Part shown: piece by piece, positions 34,895 through 44,055 of the stretch
How positions within the stretch are numbered: the first letter of the stretch is position 1
Layout: every line of letters begins with the position of its first letter
Assembly: GCA_903856725.1 (NCBI GenBank)
Contig: CAIOCT010000031.1
Location: 60,708-124,707 of the forward strand
Reading direction: 5' to 3'
From: an uncultured Verrucomicrobiota bacterium
GTDB taxonomy: Bacteria > Verrucomicrobiota > Verrucomicrobiia > Opitutales > Opitutaceae
Length of the DNA: 64,000 nucleotides
Program-made: the position numbers and the translations under genes
The notes under the pieces: generated by a model
Seen by the model: only the letters and a program-made list of their open reading frames with translations
What the model was told of the DNA's origin: nothing
The model's database searches: none

Positions 34895-37800
34895 GAGGAA
34901 AGCCCTCCTAGATCACGGCGCAACGCACGCACATCCTCGAGTGCGGCATCAAAATCATATTGTTCTAAATGGACCATCGCCTTTTTCAAATGCGCCGCAT
35001 GGCCATGAGCTTGCAGGCTGGCGACCAAAGCCGCCCCGAGGTCAGTGGCCCGCGCATCACTTCGCGCCAGCATTGCCTCGAGCTGCGCCAACAAAGTTAT
35101 GTCGGTCGCATCGAGCGCATGGGGTTTCCCTAGATTGGAGATAACTGGGCTCGGCTTGAGTCGGGCAATGCCTGCTAACACCGGAGTCAGCTCCACCAAA
35201 ATTTTAGCAAGGGCTTGCTCCAGCTCCGCTTTGCTGGCGGCGCGCTCGCAGGCCGCCTCCAATTCAGCGGCCGCAGCTTGCACGCCGTGCGCCCCAATAT
35301 TACCCGCCGTGCCTTTGAGGGTGTGAGCATAACGGGCGGCCGCCTGGGAGTCAGCATCGGCACTCGCCAGCCAAAATTGGGTGACGACCTCGCTATAGCT
35401 TTCCCCAAACATGAGCAGGAGCTTTCGATAAAGCTTCCCATTGCCCATGCTGATCCCCAACCCGGTGGCAGTAGCAATGCCCGGTAAGTTGAGAGCTAAC
35501 TCTGGCGCAGCGACCAACAAGGGAACAACGGCGGCGACCGGTGGATTGGCAGGTCGCACCCATTGAGCGATCGTGCTATACATCTGATCTAGATTGAGCG
35601 GCTTAGCGATGTGATCGTTCATGCCGACCGCGAGGACCTTTTCCCGATCTTCGCTCATGGCATTGGCCGTCATGGCGATAATTGGCAACGCAGCGAAAGC
35701 CGGATTAGCCCGAATTTTCTTCGTGGCGACGTATCCATCCATCACCGGCATCTGACAATCCATCAATATGCCGTCAAAAATCAGCCCTTGGGCGAGGAGG
35801 TCGAGCGCCGCTTGCCCGTGGTCTGCAATGGTGACCACGATGCCGGCTTGCGTCAGCAGTTCCTGCGCGAGCTCTTGATTCATTTTATTATCTTCCACCA
35901 AAAGCAAGTTCACCCCTTGCAATTGCTGAAAATATTCATTCAGGCGATCAGCCTTGCGGGCAACATGAGTATCAACGTGGGCCGTCTTGCCCACGGCAGC
36001 ACCAATCGCTTCGAGGAGCGTCGAAGCCGTCACTGGTTTAATCAAGACCGACGGTAGCCGCACGCCCATGCGCCCCGCGGCCTCCATCACATCGTGTCGT
36101 CCGTGAGCAGTCACCATAATATTAGCCGGCCGGCGCACGGTCGTTACCGCAGCCAGTTGTTGTAAACAGGTGAGGCCATCCATCACCGGCATTTTCCAAT
36201 CCATTAAGGTAAAATCAAAGGGCCGCGTGGTTTTTTCTGCCGCGGCAATCATCTGGAGCGCAACCGCTCCGTTCTCGGCAATTTCTGCTGCCAAGCCCAA
36301 ATGGCGGGCGAGATTAGCCAGGATTTTTTGCGCTGCCGGATTATCATCCACGACGAGCAAACGCAGGCCCGACATTTCATCAGCCGATAACATGCGCGTG
36401 GGCTTATCCAACGTCTGGAAACCTAAGCGGATATGAAAATGAAAGGTGCTGCCCTGCCCGACTACGCTTTCCAGCCAAATCTTACCCTGCATCAATTCTA
36501 CGAGTTGCTTAGAAATCGCTAGCCCCAACCCTGTGCCACCGTATTTACGTGTGGTGGAAGTGTCGCTTTGCGTGAAGGCTTGGAATAATCGCTCGACTTG
36601 GTCTGCGGCGATTCCGATGCCACTGTCGCGTACCCAAAAATGAAATTCCAAATCAGTGGGAGTTTCTTCGACGACTTCTGCGCCTACAATAATCTGACCC
36701 TGTTCGGTAAACTTCAGGGCATTACTGACCAAATTTGTCAGCACTTGCCCCAAGCGAAGTGGATCACCCACCAAGGCCGTGGGCAGGTCAGGATGGAAAT
36801 CAAAGAGCAACTCTAGCCCCTTTTCCTCGCAGCGCTGCCCGACCAAATTAATTAAAGCATCGGTGCTGTCCTCGAGCTGAAAATTCACTTTCTCCATCGT
36901 GAGCTTGCCCGCTTCAATTTTTGAAAAATCTAAAACATCATTCACGATGCCTAATAAATTTTCTGCCGACTTGTGCACCTTCTCAAGATAACCGCGCTGG
37001 CGCGGACTTAATTCGGTCCGCAAAGCCAGATAGCTCATCCCGATAATAGCATTCATCGGAGTGCGGATCTCGTGGCTCATATTCGCGAGAAAATCACTCT
37101 TGGCCCGAGTAGACTCTAAAGCCAAATCCTTGGCTCGGTTGATCTCAGCTTCAATGGCCTTGAGTTTGCTGATATCGGTCAGCCAACTGAGTTCACCCCG
37201 CTCGCCCTCATAGTCCATCTTAAGGTGAGTGCCCAAAATACTGCGGATTTCCCCATCGGGGCCACGCATCTTAGTCTCAATATCGCGGGCCAGCCCGTCT
37301 GCTTCTAAGAGCGCCATCACGTGCTCACGGGCCTCGGTATTCACATCACCGGCTCGCGCGCAGCCGCCTACTTTTAAATCAACAAGCTCCTGGGCGCGAG
37401 GATTAGCAAATTTGACCACCCCTGCCACGTTCATGACTACGCCAACAGGCGCTGTATCTAGAAACAATTTCAATTGCTGGCGTTGTTGGTTCAGGGCGAG
37501 GTCCTTTTCCAGATTACGGCGCGTAAGCTCTGACTGGGCCAACATGCTGCCGACCGTCGGCAGCAATTCTTTTAATAATTCTGCGGCGCGCATATCGAGC
37601 GTGTCGCCCGACGTCACCACAAGCACCCCGAGCGTCCTTTCATTGGACAAGATGGGATGGAAGGCCACAGGGCTATAAAGATCAGCCCCCCGAGTTTGCG
37701 CCGGAGTCAAATGAGCCGGCAGGATATTCAGCAACTTTTGCTCGCGCACGCATTGCTGCGCGAATTCTTTAATTTGCGGCCAGACATTTTCGATAGCCTC

Positions 37801-38769
37801 TTGATAGAGCGGATAATCCCCCACCGACTGGAGTTCATCTTGCCCTATTTCTAGACGATAAATTTTAAGCTGCCGGGCACCTAAATCAGTCGCGAGCTGC
37901 GTCAGAAGCCGTTGTTCAAAATCAACCAGATCACGATTAGCATACAGCTCGGTCATGATTTGATTAATGCGGGCTTTCACGGCGCGATCACGCTCCTGTG
38001 CCTCCGCAACGCGGCGCAGCACGTCCACCTGCCGCGCTAATTGGCCAGTTTCATCCAGAGCGGAAAGCCGATTCACCGGCTGCGAATAATTGCCCGCGGC
38101 AATTGCTTCCACCGATTGCTGAACCGAACGAATTGGCGATATGACGTTTTGATGCAACCGATAAGCAATAAAACCACAAATGAAGATCAGCCCAAAACTT
38201 GTCAGGGCCAATTCAAGGTGGGCCCGGTCAGTCTCACTAATCATCAACTGAGTACGCGCTTCGGTACTGACTTTATTAAACTCCAGCCAACCATCAATGG
38301 ATTGGCTAATTTTCCCATTCACTATATCGAAAGATCGTTTATGTAATGCCTCCGCCTCGGCTCGCTTACCCGCTGCGCTCAACGCAAAAATTTCTGAGGA
38401 CTGCCGGATTAGCTCCTCGATGTAGGAGCGAAATTTCTCATTCGCGATACGACGCTTGAGATCCAGTTGGCCCTTTTCGTACTGCGACAGCATACGTAAA
38501 GATTCTTTGGATGCCTCAGTCGATTCTGTTGAGGCTTTCGCCAGCTCATCCTGGTTAATACTCATCAGCGCCGCTTGCCGCGATACATTGATGATATTAA
38601 TATTCTGCACGATATGGGAGATCGTGCTCAAACTAGGGACGACGTGGTTTTGAAACTCAGCATCCTCTGCCGTAATTTTGTCCAAATGCTGCCAAGTCAA
38701 CACGGCGAAGAAGATAAACCCCAAGACAGGAAAGATTAATAAGAGAACGATGCGTCTTGAAATGGTCAT
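34891..38769 (-). CDS. Multidomain hybrid sensor histidine kinase with HPt
   Basis: A 1292-residue membrane sensor and first gene of the operon. TM1 is at 7-25. A helical periplasmic domain (about 30-185), TM2 (about 187-205) and a HAMP domain (about 206-260) follow, then a GAF domain (about 280-415) and a PAS domain (about 435-555). The kinase core has His566 in LANMSHEIRTPM, N-box LVSNALKFTEQG, DSGIGI and GGTGLGLAIS. Two receivers come next: TLMDWKMPVMDG and ILMDCQMPVMDG. An HPt domain follows, with His1149 in YAHTLKGTAGNIGA. All four phosphorelay stations are therefore in one chain. The C-terminal 90 residues are helical and unassigned. The signal is unknown. Confidence 0.93.
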   Translation of the reverse strand: MTISRRIVLLLIFPVLGFIFFAVLTWQHLDKITAEDAEFQNHVVPSLSTISHIVQNINIINVSRQAALMSINQDELAKASTESTEASKESLRMLSQYEKGQLDLKRRIANEKFRSYIEELIRQSSEIFALSAAGKRAEAEALHKRSFDIVNGKISQSIDGWLEFNKVSTEARTQLMISETDRAHLELALTSFGLIFICGFIAYRLHQNVISPIRSVQQSVEAIAAGNYSQPVNRLSALDETGQLARQVDVLRRVAEAQERDRAVKARINQIMTELYANRDLVDFEQRLLTQLATDLGARQLKIYRLEIGQDELQSVGDYPLYQEAIENVWPQIKEFAQQCVREQKLLNILPAHLTPAQTRGADLYSPVAFHPILSNERTLGVLVVTSGDTLDMRAAELLKELLPTVGSMLAQSELTRRNLEKDLALNQQRQQLKLFLDTAPVGVVMNVAGVVKFANPRAQELVDLKVGGCARAGDVNTEAREHVMALLEADGLARDIETKMRGPDGEIRSILGTHLKMDYEGERGELSWLTDISKLKAIEAEINRAKDLALESTRAKSDFLANMSHEIRTPMNAIIGMSYLALRTELSPRQRGYLEKVHKSAENLLGIVNDVLDFSKIEAGKLTMEKVNFQLEDSTDALINLVGQRCEEKGLELLFDFHPDLPTALVGDPLRLGQVLTNLVSNALKFTEQGQIIVGAEVVEETPTDLEFHFWVRDSGIGIAADQVERLFQAFTQSDTSTTRKYGGTGLGLAISKQLVELMQGKIWLESVVGQGSTFHFHIRLGFQTLDKPTRMLSADEMSGLRLLVVDDNPAAQKILANLARHLGLAAEIAENGAVALQMIAAAEKTTRPFDFTLMDWKMPVMDGLTCLQQLAAVTTVRRPANIMVTAHGRHDVMEAAGRMGVRLPSVLIKPVTASTLLEAIGAAVGKTAHVDTHVARKADRLNEYFQQLQGVNLLLVEDNKMNQELAQELLTQAGIVVTIADHGQAALDLLAQGLIFDGILMDCQMPVMDGYVATKKIRANPAFAALPIIAMTANAMSEDREKVLAVGMNDHIAKPLNLDQMYSTIAQWVRPANPPVAAVVPLLVAAPELALNLPGIATATGLGISMGNGKLYRKLLLMFGESYSEVVTQFWLASADADSQAAARYAHTLKGTAGNIGAHGVQAAAAELEAACERAASKAELEQALAKILVELTPVLAGIARLKPSPVISNLGKPHALDATDITLLAQLEAMLARSDARATDLGAALVASLQAHGHAAHLKKAMVHLEQYDFDAALEDVRALRRDLGGLSS

Positions 38770-39092
38770 GGGGGTGTCAGGATAATTTGAAGATTGGGCC
38801 TAGGTCGGCGCACACTGAACGAGGTCGTATTTCAGCCTGACGAAAATTGCTTGCAACAACAATTAGTAGGGTAGAGTACCTATATTATTGAGGTGTTGGT
38901 ATAGGGAGGTGCTCAACATCAACCGACAGGCGATGTTCCTCAGCACATCGTCCCAATCAGCCTAAAATGGAGGCATAATTCCTGAAATCTCCTGACGATC
39001 CCTCCGCTGAGGGGCATTTATTTTCGCGGAATCCCCTTTAGCTATTCCCGAAGGCCTGCTGCCTGAAAAGCCGCCCAGCGGCCAGCGCACGC
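38770..39092. other. Intergenic region upstream of the signalling operon
   Basis: About 320 bases without a gene lie between the 3' end of an amidohydrolase-like gene and the hybrid kinase, both on the minus strand. An interrupted inverted repeat lies at 38910-38945: TGCT and AACATC pair with GATGTT and AGCA around an 11-nt loop. It could be an RNA hairpin or terminator remnant. No T-run follows on either strand. Confidence 0.4.
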
Positions 39093-39848
39093 TTAAGCTA
39101 GGCAGCGGTCCAAATTGCCTGAGGCGATCGCCAATCGCTCAACTTGGGAACGCGGGCTCGGATCCAATTTTGCTCGCGCAGCAGCGGTGATCAACAACGG
39201 GGTATGCGAAGCGAAGGCGAGCTGACGCGCCGCTACTTTCTCACGAAGATGATTCAGAGTGTCATACCACTCCGCGAAAGTGAGATCGGCCAATAATTGC
39301 GGATAAAGGGGTAGCCACTTTCTTAGTTCAGGCTGCAGCAAGCCACTCGCGAGCACCGCTAGTCGAGGGTGCCGATCCAGCAGCGCGGCCAAATCGGCCG
39401 CGGGTACGGGCTTGATCTTCATGGCATGATATTCATGCCGATGATCGATCAACCGCATTTGCACAATCAAGCGTAACCCCCGTGCGGTGAGTTCAGCGAC
39501 CAGTTCATTTACCCCCGGGGCTCGCAAGCGGTAACCATGATAATTAGGCAAAATCCGCACGGCGCGCACCCGCGCATCGGTCGCGACCAAGGCCAATTCC
39601 TCGCGCCAATTAGCTAAAGCGGGATTGATGACGGGGACAGGAATGAGACCCACTAAACCGCGCGTCGTACGCAAAAGCTCCCGGTTGGCAGGCCCCGGTG
39701 CTGGCGCTAAAACTGCGCCGAGCGGTGAAACTAACGCCCGTTGAATCCCATGCTGCTTTAAGTGAGTTTGTAAGGAACGCGCCGTATGCGAGTCGCAAAA
39801 AGTAAACGGCCAAGAGCCGATCCAAGTGTTAGCATCGAGATAGTTCAT
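39093..39848 (-). CDS. Amidohydrolase-fold protein with degenerate metal site
   Basis: A 251-residue TIM-barrel-like protein of the amidohydrolase_2 type. It opens MNYLDANTWIG where its neighbour has DVHTHP, so the HxH metal pair is replaced by Asn-Thr-Trp. Later segments (GLVGLIPVPVINP, RAVRILPNYHGYRL, LRLIVQMRLIDHRH and LADLTFAEWYDTL) follow the family order but the terminal metal Asp block is not evident. It may therefore be a non-metal or non-catalytic partner of the adjacent amidohydrolase. The start overlaps the stop of that gene by four bases. Substrate unknown. Confidence 0.7.
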   Translation of the reverse strand: MNYLDANTWIGSWPFTFCDSHTARSLQTHLKQHGIQRALVSPLGAVLAPAPGPANRELLRTTRGLVGLIPVPVINPALANWREELALVATDARVRAVRILPNYHGYRLRAPGVNELVAELTARGLRLIVQMRLIDHRHEYHAMKIKPVPAADLAALLDRHPRLAVLASGLLQPELRKWLPLYPQLLADLTFAEWYDTLNHLREKVAARQLAFASHTPLLITAAARAKLDPSPRSQVERLAIASGNLDRCLA

Positions 39849-40612
39849 GGAAGGCGCAGTAAAGCAGAGGCATTATCATGAAGCAGCCTGCGTTGGGTGC
39901 GGGCATCCAGCCGTGATCCGGTGATGCGGGCAAGCGCGACGCCAAAATCGCGAACCGGAGCATCCGAACCGTACAACACGCGCCGCGCGCCGAGTTGCTC
40001 AACCGCAAATTCTACTAGACCAGCTTCTGGGGCAGCCCCCGAAGTATCGACCACCACATTGAGGCAATCTTTCACCGCTAAAATACCGCGCACACCGCAA
40101 CCGGTTAAATGCGCCATAATAATTGGCACTCGTGGGAAACGCTGCGCCAGCGTCGCGACATCCTCGGGGTCAGTGTGGAAGCGGCGTTGGTGAATATTCG
40201 TCATGCTCCATGCATGCTGTAAGACCACGAGCCCGTGCCGCTCCGCTGCTCGCATCACCGGCGCCATGCAGGCATCGCGCGCATTGTTGGCGATCTCCAG
40301 TTTGATGCCTCGAAAACCCCGCGCCACACAGCGCGCCACTTCAGCTTCCACCGCGCTGGGGCCGAGCAAGGGATTTAAATAACAAAAGCCGGTAACGAAA
40401 TGAGGATGCGCACGCATCAACGCCGCCGTCTCATCATTGATCACCTGCACTTGCTCCGCCGTCTGCATCCGACTAAATGCGAGCACATCTCCCAAAGCCA
40501 CTAAATGCCCAATGCCGTGGGCCCGCGCCCGCCGAATTAATTGCGCCGCCCCCGCGGGACCACGCTGGTCCTCACGGAGAATCGGATGGGTATGGACGTC
40601 GATGATGCGCAT
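39845..40612 (-). CDS. Amidohydrolase family protein (TIM-barrel metal hydrolase)
   Basis: A 255-residue cytoplasmic amidohydrolase_2 protein with a canonical site: His7-x-His9 in IIDVHTHP, RGIKLEIAN, VVLQHAWSM, IIMAHLTGCG and YGSDAPVRDFG with the metal Asp. Relatives open lactones or decarboxylate or hydrolyse small carboxylated molecules; the specific reaction cannot be told. It is first in a two-gene operon with the degenerate paralogue and divergent, by 96 bases, from the epimerase, DapA-like and M20 genes. That arrangement suggests one pathway. Confidence 0.8.
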   Translation of the reverse strand: MRIIDVHTHPILREDQRGPAGAAQLIRRARAHGIGHLVALGDVLAFSRMQTAEQVQVINDETAALMRAHPHFVTGFCYLNPLLGPSAVEAEVARCVARGFRGIKLEIANNARDACMAPVMRAAERHGLVVLQHAWSMTNIHQRRFHTDPEDVATLAQRFPRVPIIMAHLTGCGVRGILAVKDCLNVVVDTSGAAPEAGLVEFAVEQLGARRVLYGSDAPVRDFGVALARITGSRLDARTQRRLLHDNASALLRLP

Positions 40613-40708
40613 GAAATTTCAGCAGCTCAATTTAAGTGACATCAGCGTGGCGCGAAGATTCCCACTGGCAAGCGGCGGTTTTATCGCCCAACGTCCGCTC
40701 GCCTCATC

Positions 40709-41740
40709 ATGACCACCCTCCCGCAAAGCGATCGCGCGATTGAACTGCTCCTTTCGACCCCCACTCCGGGAGTGATTGAGGCGGTTACTCATCTCCCTGG
40801 TAACTTCATGATCCTCGGGGTCGGTGGTAAAATGGGCACAACCACTGCCGTCATGCTGCGCCGAGCCCTCGATGCAGCCGGCCGGAAAGAGGCCAGCGTC
40901 ACGGGAGTTTCCCGCTTTAGCCGCGCCGAAGCGCGGACTGATTTAGAAGCACTCGGCGTGCGGACGCTGTCGTGCGATCTGGCTGACGCCGCCCAAGTGG
41001 CGGCTTTGCCGGTAACCCCCAATGTCTTATTTTTAGCCGGGCAAAAATTTGGAACGGCCAGCGCACCCGAACTTACTTGGATTCAAAATACCGTCGTACC
41101 CGCGCTGGTCGCTGACCATTTCCACGCCTCCCGTATCGTTGTTTTCTCTACCGGCTGTGTTTACCCCTTCATGCCCACCAACGGCCCCGGCGCTAGCGAA
41201 CGCGAACCCGTCGCTTTCCTAGGTGAATACGCCAGTTCATGCGTGGGCCGAGAACGCGTGTTTACCCATTTCTCTAAACTACATGGAACGCCGCAGTTAA
41301 TGTTTCGCCTGAACTATGCGGTCGAGCTGCGCTACGGCGTCCTCGTCGATCTGGCACTCAAGGTACTCCGCGGAGAAACCGTCGATGTAACGATGGGCTG
41401 GTTAAATTGCATCTGGCAAGGCGATGCCTGCGCCCGCGCTATCCAAAGTCTGGCCCACACGGCGAGTCCGCCGCGCCTGCTGAATGTCACCGGCCCAGAA
41501 AAACTGAGCATCCGCGCGCTCGCAGAAGAATTTGGCCGCCAACTCCAACGCACGCCGATCATCAGCGGGCAAGAAGCCCCCACGGCCTGGATTGCCGACG
41601 CGAGCGAATCGCTCCAACTTTTCGGCCCGCCCCTCATGACGGTGCCTCGCATGCTCGAGCTCGTCACGGCCTACGTGAAGGCGGACGGCCGCTTGCTTGG
41701 TAAACCCACCCACTTTGAAACTCGCAGCGGCCAATTCTGA
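40709..41740 (+). CDS. NAD(P)-dependent epimerase/dehydratase-like protein
   Basis: A 343-residue extended-SDR Rossmann protein. The dinucleotide motif is MILGVGGKMGTTTAVMLRRAL (from about residue 31), followed by LFLAGQKFG and VVFSTGCVYPFM with a candidate catalytic Ser. The region that usually holds YxxxK reads GEYASSCVGRERVF: the Tyr is present but the Lys position is Cys, with Arg further on. Catalysis may therefore be non-standard. The C-terminal part (LLNVTGPEKLSIRALAEEFG) is normal for the family. It starts the plus-strand operon. Substrate unknown, presumably a sugar or sugar acid. Confidence 0.75.
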   Translation: MTTLPQSDRAIELLLSTPTPGVIEAVTHLPGNFMILGVGGKMGTTTAVMLRRALDAAGRKEASVTGVSRFSRAEARTDLEALGVRTLSCDLADAAQVAALPVTPNVLFLAGQKFGTASAPELTWIQNTVVPALVADHFHASRIVVFSTGCVYPFMPTNGPGASEREPVAFLGEYASSCVGRERVFTHFSKLHGTPQLMFRLNYAVELRYGVLVDLALKVLRGETVDVTMGWLNCIWQGDACARAIQSLAHTASPPRLLNVTGPEKLSIRALAEEFGRQLQRTPIISGQEAPTAWIADASESLQLFGPPLMTVPRMLELVTAYVKADGRLLGKPTHFETRSGQF

Positions 41741-41752
41741 GATCCCACTAGC

Positions 41753-42799
41753 ATGAATCTTCGCTCCCATCTTCTCGCCGGCCACGTCATCCCAGCCCAC
41801 CCGCTGGCCCTCGATGCGCAGCGCCGTTTTTCGGAGAAACCTCAACGCGCCCTGGCGCGTTATTATTTCGCGGCAGGCTCCGGGGGTCTGGCCGTGGGTG
41901 TGCACTCGACGCAATTTGAAATTCGCGATCCCCAACATAATCTTTTTCGCCCGGTGCTCACCCTCGCGGCCGAAACGATTGCCGCCGAAAAACGCACGGC
42001 TCCACGCGACTTTGCGCTCATTGCCGGCATTTGCGGCCACACTCAAGCCGCTACGGCCGAAGCAGAATTTGCCCGAGGCCTTGGCTATGACGCTGGTCTC
42101 GTCAGCATGGCCGCCTTCCGGACGGAGTCAGAGACGGACATCCTCGCGCATGTTGCCACCATCGCAAAAATTATTCCGGTCATTGGCTTTTACCTCCAGC
42201 CCGCGGTTGGCGGTCGCATTTTTAGTTATGCTTTTTGGCGTCAGTTCGCCGAAATCCCCGAAGTCGTCGCCATCAAAATGGCGCCCTTTAATCGCTACCA
42301 GACCCTCGATGTGATTCGCGCGGTGGTCGCCGCTGGGCGTACGGATATCGCTCTCTACACAGGGAACGACGACACCATCGTTACGGATTTATTAACGCCT
42401 TTTACTTTTACCCACGACGGCCGCCCCGTCACCTGCCGGATTGTTGGAGGTTTGCTCGGCCACTGGGGAGTGTGGACCCGCGCCGCGGTGGAACTTTTTC
42501 AAGCCGCCCAAGTGGCCGCTCGGCAACCGCAACTCGACGCCACTTGGCTCGCCAAAGCTGCTGCCGTTACTGATATGAACGCGGCTCTCTTTGATGCGGC
42601 CAACCGTTTTCATGGCTGCATCCCCGGCATCTTGGAAGTATTGCGCCGCCAAGGTTTGGTGGAATCGGTGCATTGCCTGAACCCCGCCGAAGTGCTCTCC
42701 CCCGGTCAAGCGGCAGAGCTCTCCCGCGTCTGCCGTGCTTATCCAGAATTAACTGACGACGCTTTTGTGGCTAAACACCGCGCGCATTGGCTGCGGTAA
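41753..42799 (+). CDS. DapA-family (class I aldolase/lyase) protein
   Basis: A 348-residue TIM barrel of the dihydrodipicolinate synthase/N-acetylneuraminate lyase family. It has YFAAGSGGLAVGVHSTQFE near the N-terminus, Tyr147 in IGFYLQPAVGG and Schiff-base Lys175 in VVAIKMAPFN. It is about 50 residues longer than DapA, and its active-site surroundings differ from those of lysine-pathway DapA, so a catabolic aldolase or dehydratase acting on a sugar-acid-like compound is more likely. It starts 12 bases after the epimerase stop and is followed 31 bases later by the M20 hydrolase. Confidence 0.82.
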   Translation: MNLRSHLLAGHVIPAHPLALDAQRRFSEKPQRALARYYFAAGSGGLAVGVHSTQFEIRDPQHNLFRPVLTLAAETIAAEKRTAPRDFALIAGICGHTQAATAEAEFARGLGYDAGLVSMAAFRTESETDILAHVATIAKIIPVIGFYLQPAVGGRIFSYAFWRQFAEIPEVVAIKMAPFNRYQTLDVIRAVVAAGRTDIALYTGNDDTIVTDLLTPFTFTHDGRPVTCRIVGGLLGHWGVWTRAAVELFQAAQVAARQPQLDATWLAKAAAVTDMNAALFDAANRFHGCIPGILEVLRRQGLVESVHCLNPAEVLSPGQAAELSRVCRAYPELTDDAFVAKHRAHWLR

Positions 42800-42830
42800 G
42801 TGCTCACTGTCTCCGTTTAACCTTTTCGCC

Positions 42831-43976
42831 ATGAAATTAGTTCCATTACCGCAATCCTGTGAAGAACTCCTCGGTCAGATGGTGGCAATCGAAACGGTTA
42901 ATCCCGATTTTGGCGGACCGATTGGCGGAGAAGCGAAGCTCGCGGCCCACTTGGAAAATCTTGCCCAGCAGTGGGGCCTGCAAACTCGCCGGTGTGCGGT
43001 AGAAAATTCCGGCGCGTACAATCTTTTGATTACCTGTGAGGTGGCGCCCACCGCGGAGTGGCTGCTTTTCGAAAGCCATCTCGATACCGTGAGTATCCAT
43101 GGCATGACCGTGCCGCCGCTCGCACTCACGATCAACGGAGATAAATTACACGGCCGCGGCACGTGCGATACCAAGGGTTCGGGCGCCGCGATGCTATGGG
43201 CTCTGCAACAATATGCCCAACAACCCCAGCGACCGCGCAATGCTGGCCTCATTTTCTCTGTAGATGAAGAAGCTGGCATGGCTGGAGCGCGCGCTTTCGC
43301 AGCGGGGGAATTAGCTCAATTTAAACGGCTCCGCGGCATCATCGTGGGCGAACCAACCGAACTGCGTCCCGTCATCGCGCATCACGGCGCTCTCCGCTGG
43401 CGGAGCATCACGCGGGGCGTGGCCGCGCATTCCGCCGATCCCACCAAAGGGCGCTCGGCTATTACCGGCATGCTCCGCGTCATCACCGCGCTCGAAGAAA
43501 AATTCATTCCCCTCGCCACGCGAGCGCACCCACTAACGGGCCGCGCTGCGGCGAGCATCAATGTTATCCGCGGCGGGACCGCGGTGAATATCATTCCCGA
43601 TTATTGTGAAATCACGTGTGACCGGCGTTTGGTGCCGGGGGAAACGACCGCCCAAGTACTCGCTGAGCGCGACGCCGCCCTCGCCGGAATAGCCGTGGAG
43701 CATGACAACCAATATCTCGCCCCCCCGCTACCTCCGGAAAGCTCGGCCAGCTTGCATGCTTGGGTGCAACCCGTGTTGCAGGCCCAAGGTTTAAATCCCG
43801 CTGCGGTCGGTGCGCCCTACGCCACCAATGCCAGCCATTATGCTGCCGCGGGCGCCCAAGTACTTGTCCTCGGCCCTGGCCAACTCGCGCAAGCCCACAC
43901 CAAGGACGAATGGCTGAATCGCCAAGCCCTCGCTCAAGCGACGACGCTCTACCGCGCGTTACTCGCGGTGACTTAA
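42831..43976 (+). CDS. M20-family metallohydrolase (ArgE/DapE-like)
   Basis: A 381-residue di-zinc amidohydrolase. Metal and catalytic residues are visible: His83 and Asp85 in ESHLDTVS, Asp113 in GRGTCDTKGSG, the Glu146-Glu147 pair in SVDEEAGMAG, Glu in VGEPTEL, and a His near the C-terminus in QAHTKDEW. The dimerisation domain lies between (HGALRWRSITRGVAAHSADPTKGRSA). Members deacylate amino acids or cleave small amides; the context suggests an N-acyl or amide compound made or used by the flanking enzymes. The ATG at 42831 is the natural start; the frame continues upstream into the DapA-like gene. Confidence 0.85.
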   Translation: MKLVPLPQSCEELLGQMVAIETVNPDFGGPIGGEAKLAAHLENLAQQWGLQTRRCAVENSGAYNLLITCEVAPTAEWLLFESHLDTVSIHGMTVPPLALTINGDKLHGRGTCDTKGSGAAMLWALQQYAQQPQRPRNAGLIFSVDEEAGMAGARAFAAGELAQFKRLRGIIVGEPTELRPVIAHHGALRWRSITRGVAAHSADPTKGRSAITGMLRVITALEEKFIPLATRAHPLTGRAAASINVIRGGTAVNIIPDYCEITCDRRLVPGETTAQVLAERDAALAGIAVEHDNQYLAPPLPPESSASLHAWVQPVLQAQGLNPAAVGAPYATNASHYAAAGAQVLVLGPGQLAQAHTKDEWLNRQALAQATTLYRALLAVT

Positions 43977-44055
43977 CCCGCAGCGAGCCTGGCCCGCTTC
44001 AGATCACCGAGGCCGCGCCTAGGCCTTGAGCGCATCTGCCCCCCTTCTTCGCCTC

